Positions 11,391-22,519 of a DNA stretch of 64,000 nt are shown in pieces. Source of the DNA: Adiantum capillus-veneris (taxonomy: Eukaryota > Streptophyta > Polypodiopsida > Polypodiales > Pteridaceae); the NCBI GenBank assembly GCA_014529385.2, contig CM043960.1:123843043-123907042 (forward strand), in the 5' to 3' direction. The position numbers were made by a program, and so were the translations under genes. Under the pieces are notes generated by a model. The model was not told where the DNA came from and ran no database searches. It worked only from the letters and a program-made list of their open reading frames with translations. How positions within the stretch are numbered: the first letter of the stretch is position 1; each line of letters begins with the position of its first letter.

Positions 11391-11947
11391 ATATGTTCCA
11401 GGCTTACTCCAAATGCAATATGCATACTTACCTTGCTTGCTCACATTTCTTATGACATACCACCTATGGCTCAGACAGCTTGTCAATTGGAGACCTAGTC
11501 ATTAATTCCCTTGATTTTTCAATTATGGTCCATTGTATGTCGGCCCGAATTTTGACATGTGCCAAATCCATCCATATTTTTCATCCTCAAAGCTCTTGCT
11601 TTGTAGATTCTGTGTTTGCTTTTAGAACTCAAATCCAAATGTCTTGGCTTTGTTTATTTATTTTATCATTATTACGTCAAAAAAGATAAAAGTTACTTAA
11701 AAATATTATTAATTGGCCAGAAAAACTCCAAAGTTATTCCTCATACTAGATGTACATACTCTCACTCTAGGGCATCTCACCCGTCAAAATTTGTCAATAT
11801 GTCTCGCTACTATGCCTGACAAGCGCAAATTCTACCAAAAAGACAATAAAAAAGCAAAACTTTACCCGACAAAACACACTTTATACCAATTACAATATAC
11901 ACATGGTTTTTCCTCATCTTGAAGCTTAGATCTTGCAATATGCTGCT
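11391..11947. other. No recognisable feature
   Basis: AT-rich. Short open stretches in several frames show no family signature. Confidence 0.3.
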
Positions 11948-12207
11948 TCAGCTATTGTTACTCCCCCGATAGCAATATGAGTCGTCTCGGATGAAGGTTT
12001 GTGCAATATGCATGGGCCCAAACGTGTCTATACAAGGCCATGGGCTTATGGAAGAGATTCTTTGGGTAACACTATAATGTGTAAGAGTTCGATAGTGAAC
12101 AGATCGTTCAGCAGTTTCTGTTGGTGAGGTTTCATCGGAACTGTGTTTTCCAAACAAAACTCTTTGTAGACGAATCACTCGTTCTTTGATTATTGGTTGA
12201 GTGAGTA

Positions 12208-12588
12208 TTATTGGCTGGTTTTGATAATTTGACGTGGCTTCGCTTTGGGTATCAACTTGAAGGTTGGTCTTGAAAATTTTTGAGTATGGTTGGCGATTGG
12301 ATTGTCTAGGTCTCCATCGCCAAGATGGTTTCTTGGCGGTGGTTGACTTCTTCGATTGGATTTTGGGAATCTATTTGTATTTGGGAAACTTTTTGAAGCA
12401 TTGGGTTGCTTTTTGGATTTCATCCACCGCTTAGGCTTGTTTTGAGGGGTTCTGGCTCCTTGAAAGCTTGGCTTGGCTGATTTGAAAATCGGATTAAAAA
12501 GTACTACTTTGGGTATCCATATTTGTTGCGGTGTGGTTTCCATGATGGATTTCTTTACCAAAACTTGCTTGACTTTTTTCCATGGCAA
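12208..12588 (-). pseudogene. Basic Pro/Lys-rich retroelement ORF
   Basis: A 126-codon open frame, very rich in Lys, Pro, Gln and Asn. It includes 'TPQQIWIPKVVLFNP', which echoes the W-(V/I)-P-K motifs at 722-970. It lies downstream, on the same strand, of the protease at 12746-13255. No enzymatic motif is visible. Probably retroelement linker or nucleocapsid-like sequence; the function is not recognised. Confidence 0.35.
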
Positions 12589-12745
12589 ATGCTTGTAGAT
12601 TTTTGTGGCTAGATGGTTCGTTGTGGCTCCTCTGTGTCTAATTGTTCTGACGGAGATTGTACATTTTAAAAATAATTTGTTTGTGCCAAGGCTATAACAT
12701 ATGATGCAACATAGAGGTGGTATTTCAGAGTGTCATTCTGTCAGT

Positions 12746-13255
12746 CTAGAAGGGCTTTGTAAGCGTGCATCCATGAAACTCCCAAGATGATTTCTTCATT
12801 GAGATTTTTATCTGACATGATGTGGAATTGATGTGGGCAATGGTTACCATCAATGTTGAGGCATTGGCTTGTCCCAAACTACCCATTGTCCCTCTGTTAG
12901 CTACACTTAGCTCAATCTTTCTGGGTTCTATCATAGAGTTTGATATTTTGAGGTAGGTATAATACCGCATGGCATTAATGTGCGCTCCAGTATCTACAAG
13001 TTCTCTTTCTGTTGTTCCATTGGCCAGTTGGATAGTAATGCGTACATCCATTCCTCCAAGCCAACTTGGCTCGATTTGGACTACTTCAATAGAAGGAGAC
13101 CAAAGTGGAGTTGAATTATGTAGGAAGAACTTAAAATTCAATAGAGAATTAGACTTCAAAAGACAAGATTGAGAATTTAAATAGACAACTACACTAGAAT
13201 GAAATATTTCGAATGACATGGAGTGAGACAATTGGAAATGTAGATTCATAGTCAT
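12746..13255 (-). pseudogene. Retropepsin-like aspartic protease fragment
   Basis: A 169-codon open frame. The second half contains 'RELVDTGAHINAM', a retropepsin active site with intact D-T-G, preceded by 'MDVRITIQLANG' as the flap-side strand. The first 60 residues have no similarity that I recognise. It lies just inside a minus-orientation family W LTR (13350-13953), so it may be the internal region of that element. Gag, RT and integrase are not visible nearby. A caulimovirid-type protease is an alternative, but no movement protein or RT supports it. Confidence 0.55.
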
Positions 13256-13349
13256 AAACTACTTGAGAAGTACAACTGGTCCATGACTCAGTGCTCATAA
13301 TTTCAATAAGATGCCTAGTGGCTAGAGTATTAGGTGCGCTCCTTGCCGC

Positions 13350-13575
13350 ACTGTCAAAGCAAGGGACTTGCCAATACACCGTGTGCGAGCCACAAACGGC
13401 TCCAAGCACACAACAAGCCTAAACTAGCAAGCTCAAGAGAACAAAGGGTGTGTCACTCACCGCTCTACGCTCGCCTTTGTGGTGGATTCCTCGCCGCGAT
13501 GAAGAAGAAGCTGCAGTCGTGCCGCGCTCAACCGCTTCGCCGCCGTCGTGCCTTCGTAATGCTCGATCGCACACA

Positions 13576-13643
<68 letters not shown>

Positions 13644-13953
13644 AGGAGGTGAAGAAGAAGAAGATGGAGATGGAGATGGAGCAAGAGCACTCTTCAATTG
13701 CACAAATGAGAGAATGAGTAAAAATTAGGTTTAGTTGGCTTTTATAGGAGCTCACCCCATTCACACTTGAGCGCCCATGCTTAACCAACTAATCCCTTGA
13801 ATGTCCAAGTTAAAGTGCGCCTCTCATCGGCGATCACTCCTACCCTTTTCCTATCGGACCGACAAGCCCGGTGCCTGACTCTACTTAAATAAATAATATG
13901 GTTACAGTGTCCGTCGTAGGCGATAGGGTGTCCGTGTGCCGTGAGGGTTAACA
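13350..13953 (-). repeat. LTR (family W), minus orientation
   Basis: The reverse complement begins TGTTAACCCTCAC and follows the 3020-3590 copy through the same ordered blocks, including the promoter-like ctataaaag and the purine/pyrimidine simple repeat. No polypurine tract lies outside 13953, so this is a 5' or solo LTR. Confidence 0.65.
13582..13645. repeat. (CT)n/(CA)n microsatellite
   Basis: A long run of tc/ct dinucleotides followed by ca dinucleotides inside the family W LTR. The other LTR copy carries a (GT)n/(GA)n run at the same place. Apparent open frames here are repeat artefacts. Confidence 0.9.
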
Positions 13954-14559
13954 ATAGGTTTGTCAAAGGAGGTGCAAGGGCTCCAGCCTACATGGCATGA
14001 GAGGGGTGCAGAGCATGTGTCAGGACATCTCAGAGTCAGTTCTAGCTGAGTGGATCACGCCTCTCGAGCCAGTAGTGGATGGGAGCCTTCACATGGCTGG
14101 AGGTTATCATCTCAGTCAGGGCCTGCTCACAGACCGTCCCAGCCCTGTTCTTCGAGCTTCAGGGTGGGGGACACCTGCAGCAAGTTGCAGTAGAGGCCCT
14201 GCAGGTAGCAGAGTGTTGTTTTCAGAGGATCCGAGTAGTGGGCATTTGTGGGAGGACTTGCGTCATAGACCCTGACCCAGCAGCTCTTGAGACTGGACAC
14301 TGGAGGCTGTGGGCTTGGGAGTGTTGTCCACTGGCATGAGTACAGTGGGATTCTGGTGAGTGGCTATGGAGGGACCCCTTCTCTTCTACAGACCACCCAA
14401 GAGTCCCGTTCTTTCAGTACACTGTTCGACTGGGACGTCATATACTAGCAGCATAGAGAGAGGCCCGCCCCGCTGCAGCACCTCATTGGCAGGAGGAGGG
14501 TCTCACAGTTGAGTTCTTGGCAGCCTTTTGGGAGAGGTTGCGGGACTCTAGATAGCCGA

Positions 14560-15345
14560 GGCGAGTCACCTTTTTTCAGTGGCTAGTCGCACACAGAGCT
14601 ACAGCAGTAAGGAGCTAGCTAGTACATAGTGGTCTCTCGGCCACATGTGCAGCTTGTGACCATTTGGTGGAGAGTCAGCGTCACTGTCTTTGGGATTGTC
14701 CCTCGCCCCAGCAAGTGTGGCTACAAGTTCTTCGGCTGATGCCTGCTCTCTCCACGGCTCGACAGTACACTTGGGGGGCAGCGGCTTGGTCCACCCTCAC
14801 GGGCCCGGCACTTCAGTTTGAGCTATCTTCCACCAACAGGATGATAGTGATGCAGGAGGGGCGACCTACCCTCCAGCCTACTACAGAGCTTACCCCACAG
14901 GAGTGGTGCAGTGAGAGAGAGGAGTGTTGGGAGTTCATCAGTGGCCGCTGTTTCCGCATCTTTGAGGCTCGCCTTGTGCCACCAGCAGAGACTGTTCGTG
15001 ACTTTCGGCTAGAGCTTATCCATACTCTCAGAGGACAGCTTAAGGGACTACAGGGCAGCTCCGACCGCATGCGGGAGCGCTGTGAGGCTTTCCTTCGACT
15101 ATGGCGTCCTGGGCCTTTCTACACCATAGTCCAGGGTGTACTCCGATGGCATTACCGACCACCTGTGTGGCTCTTCCCTCCCCCCATTTCTTGATTTAGC
15201 CCCAGTGTACATATACTGGTTTTTTCATTGTGAGAGTCTCCCACCATGGTTGTTGTAGCCCTCTCTTGAAGAGGTGGTTGTAGCCCTATGGGCAGTTTCA
15301 GTAACTAATAGAAGGATCTTTTTCTCAGGGGGAAAAAAAAGCATT
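14560..15345 (+). pseudogene. LINE 3' end with RT zinc-binding (zf-RVT) domain
   Basis: A 176-codon open frame at 14664-15194 includes 'HCLWDCPSPQQVW', the C-x(n)-H-x(4)-C...W pattern of the zinc-binding domain at the C-terminus of plant LINE reverse transcriptases. The sequence upstream (14570) reads 'FFQWLVAHRA', like the segment before that domain, but contains stops. An A-run at about 15332-15340 follows a short 3' region and fits a LINE tail. The GC content is visibly higher than the flanks, suggesting a different source or age. Confidence 0.55.
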
Positions 15346-15640
15346 AACATATCCCCAGTCTCAATCCCAAGTCCTCAAACACCTTCAAAGGTGGAGAGAT
15401 CTAGTAGGGAGTGAAGGAAGGGAAGAGGAAGAAGAAGTAACATACGAGAAAGAAATAGACTCCTCACTTGTATTACTCTTGTAGCTTAGCATAGCATAGT
15501 AGCATAGCAATGGAGATTAAGAAGATGTAAGCTTGCACTTTGGAGCATGGCTCTTGGTTGGATTTGCATTCTATAACCAAGAGTTGTTGGTGTAGGCTCT
15601 CAACTTCTCAAGCTTGAAGAAGGAGATGAAATTCTTGCAC
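15346..15640. repeat. Dispersed LTR-like segment shared with 62240-62530
   Basis: Both segments share the ordered blocks 'gagaggaag...acgagaaaga', 'tagcatag', 'ggctcttggttggatttgca' and 'caagagttgttggtgtagg'. The 62-kb copy lies inside an LTR next to a chromovirus 3' end, so this is probably a truncated LTR of the same family. Confidence 0.55.
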
Positions 15641-16059
15641 AATAGGTAGAATGCCGAAGTGGAGTTGAATTATGTCGTTCTTTGCACTTTAAAATCCGCA
15701 ACCTAGCTTCCTCCTTTGCTTATTCCTGAATTGCTTGAGCTTTTTTCTTCCGTTCCTTTGCTTGGGTATTTCTTCATTCTGCAACCATTAATCTAGTTAG
15801 GCATCTCTTCTCCCTCTAATGTTGCAAGTTGTACGACGCCACTTGGTGATTTGTCATTGATGACAAATAGGCCATTACCTCGCTTTTTCAATTTCTTGGA
15901 GTGTTGCTTCAAGGAGTCTCCCTTTTGAAACTCCTTGTTGATCATGTGTTGGTTATGAATTTATTTCCTTTATAATTTTTGTGCATAGATGGTTGATTCC
16001 ACTACCATTTATGTTGTCCCATTAGGAAAATTTTGAGCTCATTTTTGGGCCTTAAAGAA
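15641..16059. other. No recognisable feature
   Basis: Non-coding, AT-rich; no family signature seen. Confidence 0.3.
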
Positions 16060-18095
16060 ATTGCTAATGTGGCAAGCTTTCAAAAAGTGGGTAGCGGGTA
16101 AAATTATCCACTATTTGTGTAGCATGTCAATGCATCATTCAAGGAGGTTAAGGCAAGCAGTTATAGTCCATTGTTCAGATGGCTTGCACTCTGTAAAGGA
16201 ATTCAAAAATGTATTAGACATGTGGGAAAATGGGTTACATCCTAAGACTTTCTCAACTTACTGAAGCCTCAAGATTGTATTCAAAAGCTAGTTGTTAAGG
16301 TTATCAAAATCTAGACACTACAGATGTGTAGATGTATAACCAGGAAAAAGCCTTGCTAAAGGCAGCTAAGGCTAAACATGTCAAAAAACAAAGGATATTG
16401 TGTAGAATCAAAGAATTGGATGACGTGAACAACTGTTCCAAAAGCTTTTTCAAAAAGTTGAAATGTAAGAGAGTTAGGGAAATTGTCTACTATAAACTTT
16501 TCATGGATGATGGGTGTAATGTCGCAGATGGCCATGAGCTTATGATGAGGTTTGTTGACTTCTATGAAGGCATTCTCAATGCACATGTTGATAATTCTGA
16601 AGAAAGAAAATAAGCCATCAAAACAATGCTTGGTCGGGATGGATTTATGTGTTGAGCAGGCTACAACTGAATTGGATGGACAATTTGATACTTTGGAACT
16701 CTGGGGTGCTCTCCAGAAAATGAGCAATGATAAGACCCCTAGCCTCTGGCATTACCAAGGAATTTATGGTTCAATATTGGGATCAAATTTTTGATATTGT
16801 GGTACCTCTTATCAATAATATATGGCTCTCTCAGCACATGGATCTTACTCTCAAGCTAGGATTAATAAAGCTGATTCCTAAAAAATTGTTCCCTCAGTCA
16901 CTTAAAACTAGAGACCTATCAATATGATGGATACTCTCTTTAAGCTCATGGCTAAAACTTGGCACTCAGACTTAGACTATCTTGACAGAAATTGTGCACA
17001 AGGGTCAGTCTGGTTTCATAGCAGAAAGATCATATTTCACAATATTTTGTCGGTCCAATTGGCTTTTGATTATGCTAAGAGATCTAAACAGGGTTTTGTT
17101 ATGCTACAGTTAATTATGAGAAAGCTTTTGATAGCATTAACTAGGATTTTATCTCCCTTGTCATAAAACATATGGGATTTGGGCCAAAGATGGCCAACTG
17201 CATATACCTGCTAGGCGAGGGGGTATGCTCTAGATTACTATTGAATAATAGACTTTCTGAGTTTATACATATTTGTAGATCTGTAAGGCAAGGATGTCTC
17301 TTGAGCCCCTTCTTTTTTGTTGTAGTAACATATCCTCTATTTACTTTTCTATACTCCTAAACTGGGTAATATCCCTGGCCTGAAGATGAATGGTAGAGAG
17401 CTGCTAGGTTTGGGATTTGCAAGCGATACTGCCCTGTTTTTTAAAGCAAAAAATGCCAACTTGTTTAAATGCTTGTCATACTGCCCTGTTTTTTAAAGCA
17501 ACAAATGCCAACTTGTTTAAATGCTTGTCATACTGCCCTGTTTTTTAAAGCAACAAATGCCAACTTGAATCTATTCTCTTAAGCCGTTGGTCTTAATTTA
17601 AATCTGACCAAATCCACATTGATAGATGTTACAACTAAACACTTTGATAGACTGATTTGGCATGGGCAAATTCTTCAAAGGGGACATGTATTCAGATATC
17701 TAGGCTATCCACTAGGGATTGATGTGCATAACAAGCAATTGATATCTTGTGTTATGAATAAACTACATATGAATGGCCTTTGCATGTTAGACTCAAGATA
17801 ATACAATCAAATTTTAATCCTAATTTGATGTACAATTTGCTGGAAAAAATGTCACTATGTGCAGTTCACATCCCTTCTTATGAAGCTTTTTTGAGTTGTA
17901 AAAGGGAGTGTGTGCTTTTATCAGTTGGGACTTAATGGCCATGCCGAGAAAAAAACAGGCATATTACAATTGCACACTCATGCTATGGCTAGAAGATGTA
18001 CTCTGCTGAAAACATTTGTGGATGGTGATTGTTTTTTGTCTAAATGCATTTGGGAGCTAATAAGAGATGTTGTGGTCTATTATCATGGTTCTTAG
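16060..18095 (+). pseudogene. LINE (non-LTR retrotransposon) ORF2 reverse-transcriptase relic
   Basis: In order, across shifting frames: the pre-RT region 'SFFKKLKCKRVREIVYY...FYEGIL' (16440-16600); 'ELWGALQKMSNDKTPS' (fingers start); 'LGLIKLIPKK' and 'DTLFKLMAKTWHSDL' (16860-16970); 'RQGCLLSPFF' at 17288; 'GFASDTALFF' at about 17413, where the FADD catalytic box reads F-A-S-D; and 'VFRYLGYPLGI' at 17690. These are successive RT motifs of plant L1-like LINEs. At least five frame changes and a mutated catalytic aspartate make it inactive. Endonuclease sequence is not recognisable upstream. Confidence 0.75.
17426..17567 (+). repeat. 52-bp tandem repeat, 2.7 copies
   Basis: The block beginning atactgccctgtttt starts at 17426, 17478 and 17530, giving an exact 52-bp period. 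The units differ only at a few positions. It lies at the RT catalytic motif of the LINE relic. Confidence 0.95.
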
Positions 18096-18419
18096 GATAT
18101 TTAAAGTTTCTTCTTCAGTAGCTCAACTATTAATCGATGTTTGGAAAAGAGTTGGTGCATTACTTGAATGGGATGGAAGGCAAAGGTACACTGGACATTC
18201 TTTAGTTGCTGAATCATTTTCTTTGAGCCCTTGCATTTAACAATTCTCGTACTTTTGTTGTTAAAAAACAGGGAGTTTTCATGTTTAGGAAAGGCATTAG
18301 AAGTATTCAACATTTTCTGTACTCTCAGGGGTTGTTATCCTTTTCTGCAACTATGCCTAAATGTCAAAATGTGGTCCGACAAGTTTTCATTAGTATGAGT
18401 TCACCACCTCCTCCTATGC

Positions 18420-19280
18420 AAGGACTAGTGCAGGGATTGAGTGCAAGGAGAAGGTAGAGGATTTAGAGTTTTGCAAGGAGCGCAAGAGTCTAGACACAGG
18501 TTAGACTGGTGTTTCATTTGCTTTGGGCTGTGGATGGCATGGAATGCAAGGTTTATGAGGCCATGGATCACATGATCGAGGCTCGAGCCGGATGTAGATC
18601 GATATGCAGAGATTATCATGCTTTGCAAGAAGAGGTGGAATTCATATGCCTCCTTTACATGGGGCAGCATACATGGTGGATCCAGAGTTCCAAGGTGTAG
18701 CGCAAGAGATAGATAAAGAAGTCATGAATCAATTTACAGAGATCTTGAATAAAATGGTCCTAGGCAAAGATGGGCAACGCATCGGTAGGGACAGTTGAGA
18801 CAATACATAGAGATGCAGGGATCATTTGGCACTCTAGACACTGAGATTGATCGCAAGAAAATAGATTCAATGCTAAACGACTATGGCTCTAAAGGCCCTG
18901 AGCTTCAGAGACTGGAGATCCATGTTCTCATCCAGTCAATCAGTACCTCATGCTTGGAGCATTTGTGGAGTACCTTTAGCCACATTGCTTCCAAGAAAGA
19001 AATCGAGTTGAAGTAGAGAAGGAAAATAATCTTCTCTTTGTTAGCGCAAACTTAAAAATGCTTTGCAAGAGTGCGACTAGACAAGCATATCCTTCTACAC
19101 CGTGGGAGATGGAGCAAGAGGCTCCTCAGGCAGGTGGAGATACAAAGGCACAGACACCAGGTACTTCCTCCATGGCCGAGATTGAGCCACCAGAGCTCGA
19201 TGATGACGCATGAGAGAATGTACATGACATGCAACCGACTACTATTGATTGGGAAGCTATTCAGGCTAGTGGCTCTTGAG
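18420..19280 (+). pseudogene. hAT-family transposase C-terminal relic
   Basis: Successive frames give 'CKVYEAMDHMIEA', then 'PPLHGAAYMVDPEFQ' (normally 'HPLHAAGYFLNP'), and then 'ELQRLEIHVLIQSIS...WSTFSHIASKK', the hAT dimerisation block normally 'LQ.LA..VLSQ..S...CER.WS.F..IHSKKRN'. The acidic tail from 19100 follows. Family knowledge: hAT transposases excise and reinsert DNA by a DDE/RNase-H fold. Three frames are needed, so it is a pseudogene. The N-terminal BED finger and terminal inverted repeats were not found. Confidence 0.7.
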
Positions 19281-19754
19281 ACTTTAGGACTTCCATATCT
19301 TTTTGCAATGCCCCCTTTCTAGTCTCTTTGTGGTATATGCCACCTTTGGTTTTTTTGTATTGCAGTACATTACACGTTAGTCTTAAGTCTTTTGGGCCTT
19401 GGCTTTCTAGAATCTAGACTTCTCTATTCTCGAGTTTTATCTTTTTTGTAGCGCTTTGACGGGCCTTGTTAGCTAAAATGAATGGAAAACTAAATTTTGC
19501 TCAATGTCATGGCTCAAATCTTGACTCTTAGCTTCTACTCTTGTAGTTATTTGAGAACTTTAACTTGCATGTGTATGAGCATTGTGTCTGTCGTGTATGA
19601 CCGACGACCCCGAATCACCATCAAGTCATAATAAAGTTGAATGGTCTTAAAAGTGTGTTTTTTTTTTTTTATTAGAGTCAGAGGACTCTAATACTACTTG
19701 TATTCAATCATATTGAACTAAAAATTTGCATTATTTTGGTGTTTTTTATGCCTC
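19281..19754. other. No recognisable feature
   Basis: A T-run lies at about 19659-19670. No coding or element termini are recognised. Confidence 0.3.
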
Positions 19755-20600
19755 CTATTTCGTGCCATTCCTTTCTCGACCCCTCAGCCGTTCTCCATTC
19801 CGTCGGGATCCCGTCGCAGTTGACGTTCCGTGTTTGGGGTAACTCTGGTCAGTTGGTTCCCTTGGTTCTTTCTCTGGACACTTTGCGAAGATATATGCAT
19901 GTTCATCACAACCATAACACTTGCCCTCTTTGAAGTACTCAGCACGCTGCTCTTCTGTCAATTTGGGCCATATGAATTTTTTCTCTTGATTCATGTCCTT
20001 CTTTTCCTTGAAGACTCCCTTCACGTTGCCTTGGACATTGGCTTGTTTGTCAGATAGGTCAAAGATCCAGAATGCATGCCAAAGCCTTCCTTGGCGTATT
20101 CCACAAGCCTCTTAATGGATTATGACTTTTGCTTCAAGCAATACCACTAAATTTCCTTTGGAAGCTCACAAAAAAACCGCTCTACCTACCCCTTGAAGGT
20201 GATCTTCCAAAAAGAATCTACTGGCAAAGATGTATCCAAAAACCTCTCATAATAAGCAACCAAAGTGTCTTCCTTTGTCATCCTCATATGATGCCAACCC
20301 GTGATGATATCCTCTTCATACTCTTATATTAACCATGCCAAAATGAAGATTCGTTTAAATTTGATCCACTTCATAGATGCTTCTATGTGCAACAACAAGG
20401 TCAACCACCATGTCTATGTAATTCCTTTCAAAAAAGACGCCGCCCTTTGTACCTTGGAGGCTTCTGAGAACCAACCATCCAAAAAAGCAATGTAAAACAA
20501 TTGTATAAATGCAAGGGCTCGATGGGTATCCTTGAAGCCTGAAAACGTGTCAAACTTGACTAATTGACCATTATCCTTCAACTCCCTTCTTCTTACTCAG
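19755..20600 (-). pseudogene. Ty3/gypsy gag relic with zinc knuckle
   Basis: The minus-strand reading from about 20560 gives, with stops and shifts, 'KFDTFSGF', 'AFIQLFYIAF', 'FSEASKVQRAASFLKG' and a tryptophan pair. This is the retrotransposon-gag core. It is followed at 19930-19870 by 'GKCYGCDEHAYIFAKCP', a zinc knuckle whose expected His is Tyr. The 89-codon open frame 19755-20024 is its intact C-terminal part. No protease follows on the left. Confidence 0.65.
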
Positions 20601-20831
20601 ATTCGAAGTTCTTTAATTTTTGGGTTTAACCCACCCCATCTCCTGCCCCCCCTCGGCCACACCTTCAAGTTAGTTCCAAGTTCCATAGGGTTAGGATTTT
20701 AAAACCCTAGCCCCTCTTGTCCTCAATGTATGCCACGTCACAAATTTGTGACAAACGCGTTGAGGCTCATAATGGCAACGGCCAACCAAGGCAGTCCCAG
20801 GCATAGCATAATTCAATTGATGTGAAAATAG

Positions 20832-21190
20832 TCAAGTTTCATCCCAATCTGTTAACTTGATGAGACAAGGGAGTGTAGTGACTCCCCTCGATGCAACAGG
20901 GTCTACATCACACTCAACAGCTAAATTCGCCTGGACTCTTGAAATAGTAAGCTCCAAGCCAAAATCTTCAAGATAGAAATCCAACAATTTAAAATAATAA
21001 TCTGCCACACCACCCTTCTCCAACCACTTGGCATCCAAAGCAAGGTAATTTTTGAATTTGACCAAGTGCCTTTGATGGATATTACATTTTACCCTCTTTC
21101 CCTTATGTGCAAGAACTTGTTCTGCTTGAAGGATTTCTTCTATTTTTTCAACTTCTGGTTGTTGATCATCAATCATAACCTCTAGTACTT
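20832..21190 (-). pseudogene. Chromodomain-like C-terminus of a gypsy polyprotein
   Basis: A 114-codon open frame holds 'RHLVKFKNYLALDAKWLEK', which matches the '(R)YL(V/I)KFKNxPxxDAxWxxE' core of plant chromovirus-type chromodomains, preceded by a basic stretch. In a complete element this lies after integrase. Here it follows the protease directly, so RT, RNase H and integrase have been deleted. It could otherwise be a chromo-like linker; the aromatic cage is incomplete. Confidence 0.5.
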
Positions 21191-21199
21191 TCTCTTGTA

Positions 21200-21643
21200 A
21201 GTATCCACCATAGCATGCAACCCGTTACACCATGGGATACCCAATAGCACATCCCATCCCTCAAGTGGCATACTATGAAATTATTTCGCATCCACATAAC
21301 TTTGAATGTGCAAACCAATTTTCTTTAAAATGGGCGTGACAGGCTCTGAATGAACTGGGCATGCCAAACCTGCTTCACCTGCCATACCCATCTCCTCTGC
21401 ACAAATTCCCAACTTTGATGCCAATTCTGGTGATATGAAATTTGCACTGGCTCTTGGATCAAAGAAAACCAATATTGTCTGGTCTCTAACTTTGCCCCAA
21501 GATCTGCACAATTCCGTGGCTTCTATGTTTGGCTGGTCACCAACCAAATCTGGGACAAGTCTTGCACTGGGCTTTGGCTTCTTTCCTTTATGATCCGACT
21601 TGTCATCCTTATCGTGTGACTTCTTTTGTGGAAATTCATTCAC
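21200..21643 (-). pseudogene. Gypsy aspartic protease with altered active site
   Basis: A 120-codon open frame (21281-21643) contains 'TILVFFDPRASANFIS', where the retropepsin D-S/T-G-A is replaced by D-P-R-A. Past a stop, the C-terminal strand 'DVLLGIPWCNGLHAMVD' is read at about 21260-21210. Immediately upstream on the same strand, at 21690-21645, is a zinc knuckle, 'CFICEEEGHFVNEF', whose last Cys is Phe. The catalytic change would abolish protease activity. Confidence 0.65.
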
Positions 21644-21699
21644 AAAATGTCCCTCCTCTTCACAAATGAAGCATTTCTTGGCTTCTCTTAGAGATTTCT

Positions 21700-22330
21700 T
21701 TCTTCAAAAGATTTGCCAGGAAAAAATGCCTTTTCTGTCTTTGTCCTCGCACAGAAGAAGGTTTAGACTGGTTCTTGGACGTGTCAGCTTCATCAGTCGA
21801 GGGTTTCTTTGTGGGAGGCACAAAAGACTTTGTTGTAGTATTGCCCTTGGTTGAAAACTTTTTGCCTGGGACCCTCTCTTGTTGCTATTAAATCCATCGG
21901 AATCTCCTTTTGACAAATTGTTGGCCACTCTTGTATTCTCAATCAATTATGTCATATTCATGACAATAGTCTTTGTGGAGTAGTCCCTAATTTTCTTGGG
22001 AGATCCACAATAGTAGTTCTCAATCTGTTCTGACAATGGCACAACCTGTACGAGGTTACTGGCAATAGTGCAGCCCAGACTTGTTTATTGTACTCTTCAA
22101 GATTTGCACAGTGTTTACCATTCAACTCGTACCATTTTGTCATCACATCCACTTCAAAAGTGTTTGTAAGCCATGCAGGTGCAAAAAGCTCTTTGAACTG
22201 GACCCACGTTGTAGGGGCTTTGATTCAACAATGCGGTCGGCCATTGAAGCGCATTTCCTTTCAAGAAAGTGGTAGACTTGCTAAAAGTCTAAAAATTTGA
22301 CCATCTTCATCCAGTTTGGGTGACAATTGC
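21700..22330 (-). pseudogene. Ty3/gypsy gag relic (same family as 30600-31330)
   Basis: Read in shifting frames: 'NALQWPTALLNQ', 'EVDVMTKWYELNGKHC' and 'QVWAALLPVTSYR', then a Lys/Ser/Arg-rich stretch leading to the zinc knuckle. The copy at 30.8 kb reads 'NALTWWTTLLMQ' and 'EADVMTDWHQL' at the same places. Confidence 0.6.
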
Positions 22331-22519
22331 AGGGCAATCTTTTGACACTCTATATCCTTTTTTTTGTGTAATTAATCATAGAAACACTAGCCAAACAAAA
22401 AATATTTAAGCATTCTCAAAATCCTTCTACTGATTGTGCGTCATTCCTTACTAGAGCATTGGTATAACTGTAAACTACTGCAAGCATAACTCATCTCAGT
22501 AGACCTTGATATTCTAATG

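Noticed and set aside
12746-13255. Endogenous pararetrovirus protease
   Set aside because: Only a D-T-G retropepsin is visible. No movement protein, RT or tRNA-site arrangement of caulimovirids; an LTR adjoins it instead.
13334-13788. Open frames over the (CT)n run
   Set aside because: Low-complexity Ser/Leu or Arg/Glu strings from a microsatellite in both strands; not coding.
13997-14339. Plus-strand open frames before the LINE tail
   Set aside because: GC-rich overlapping frames with no conserved motif; part of the decayed LINE.
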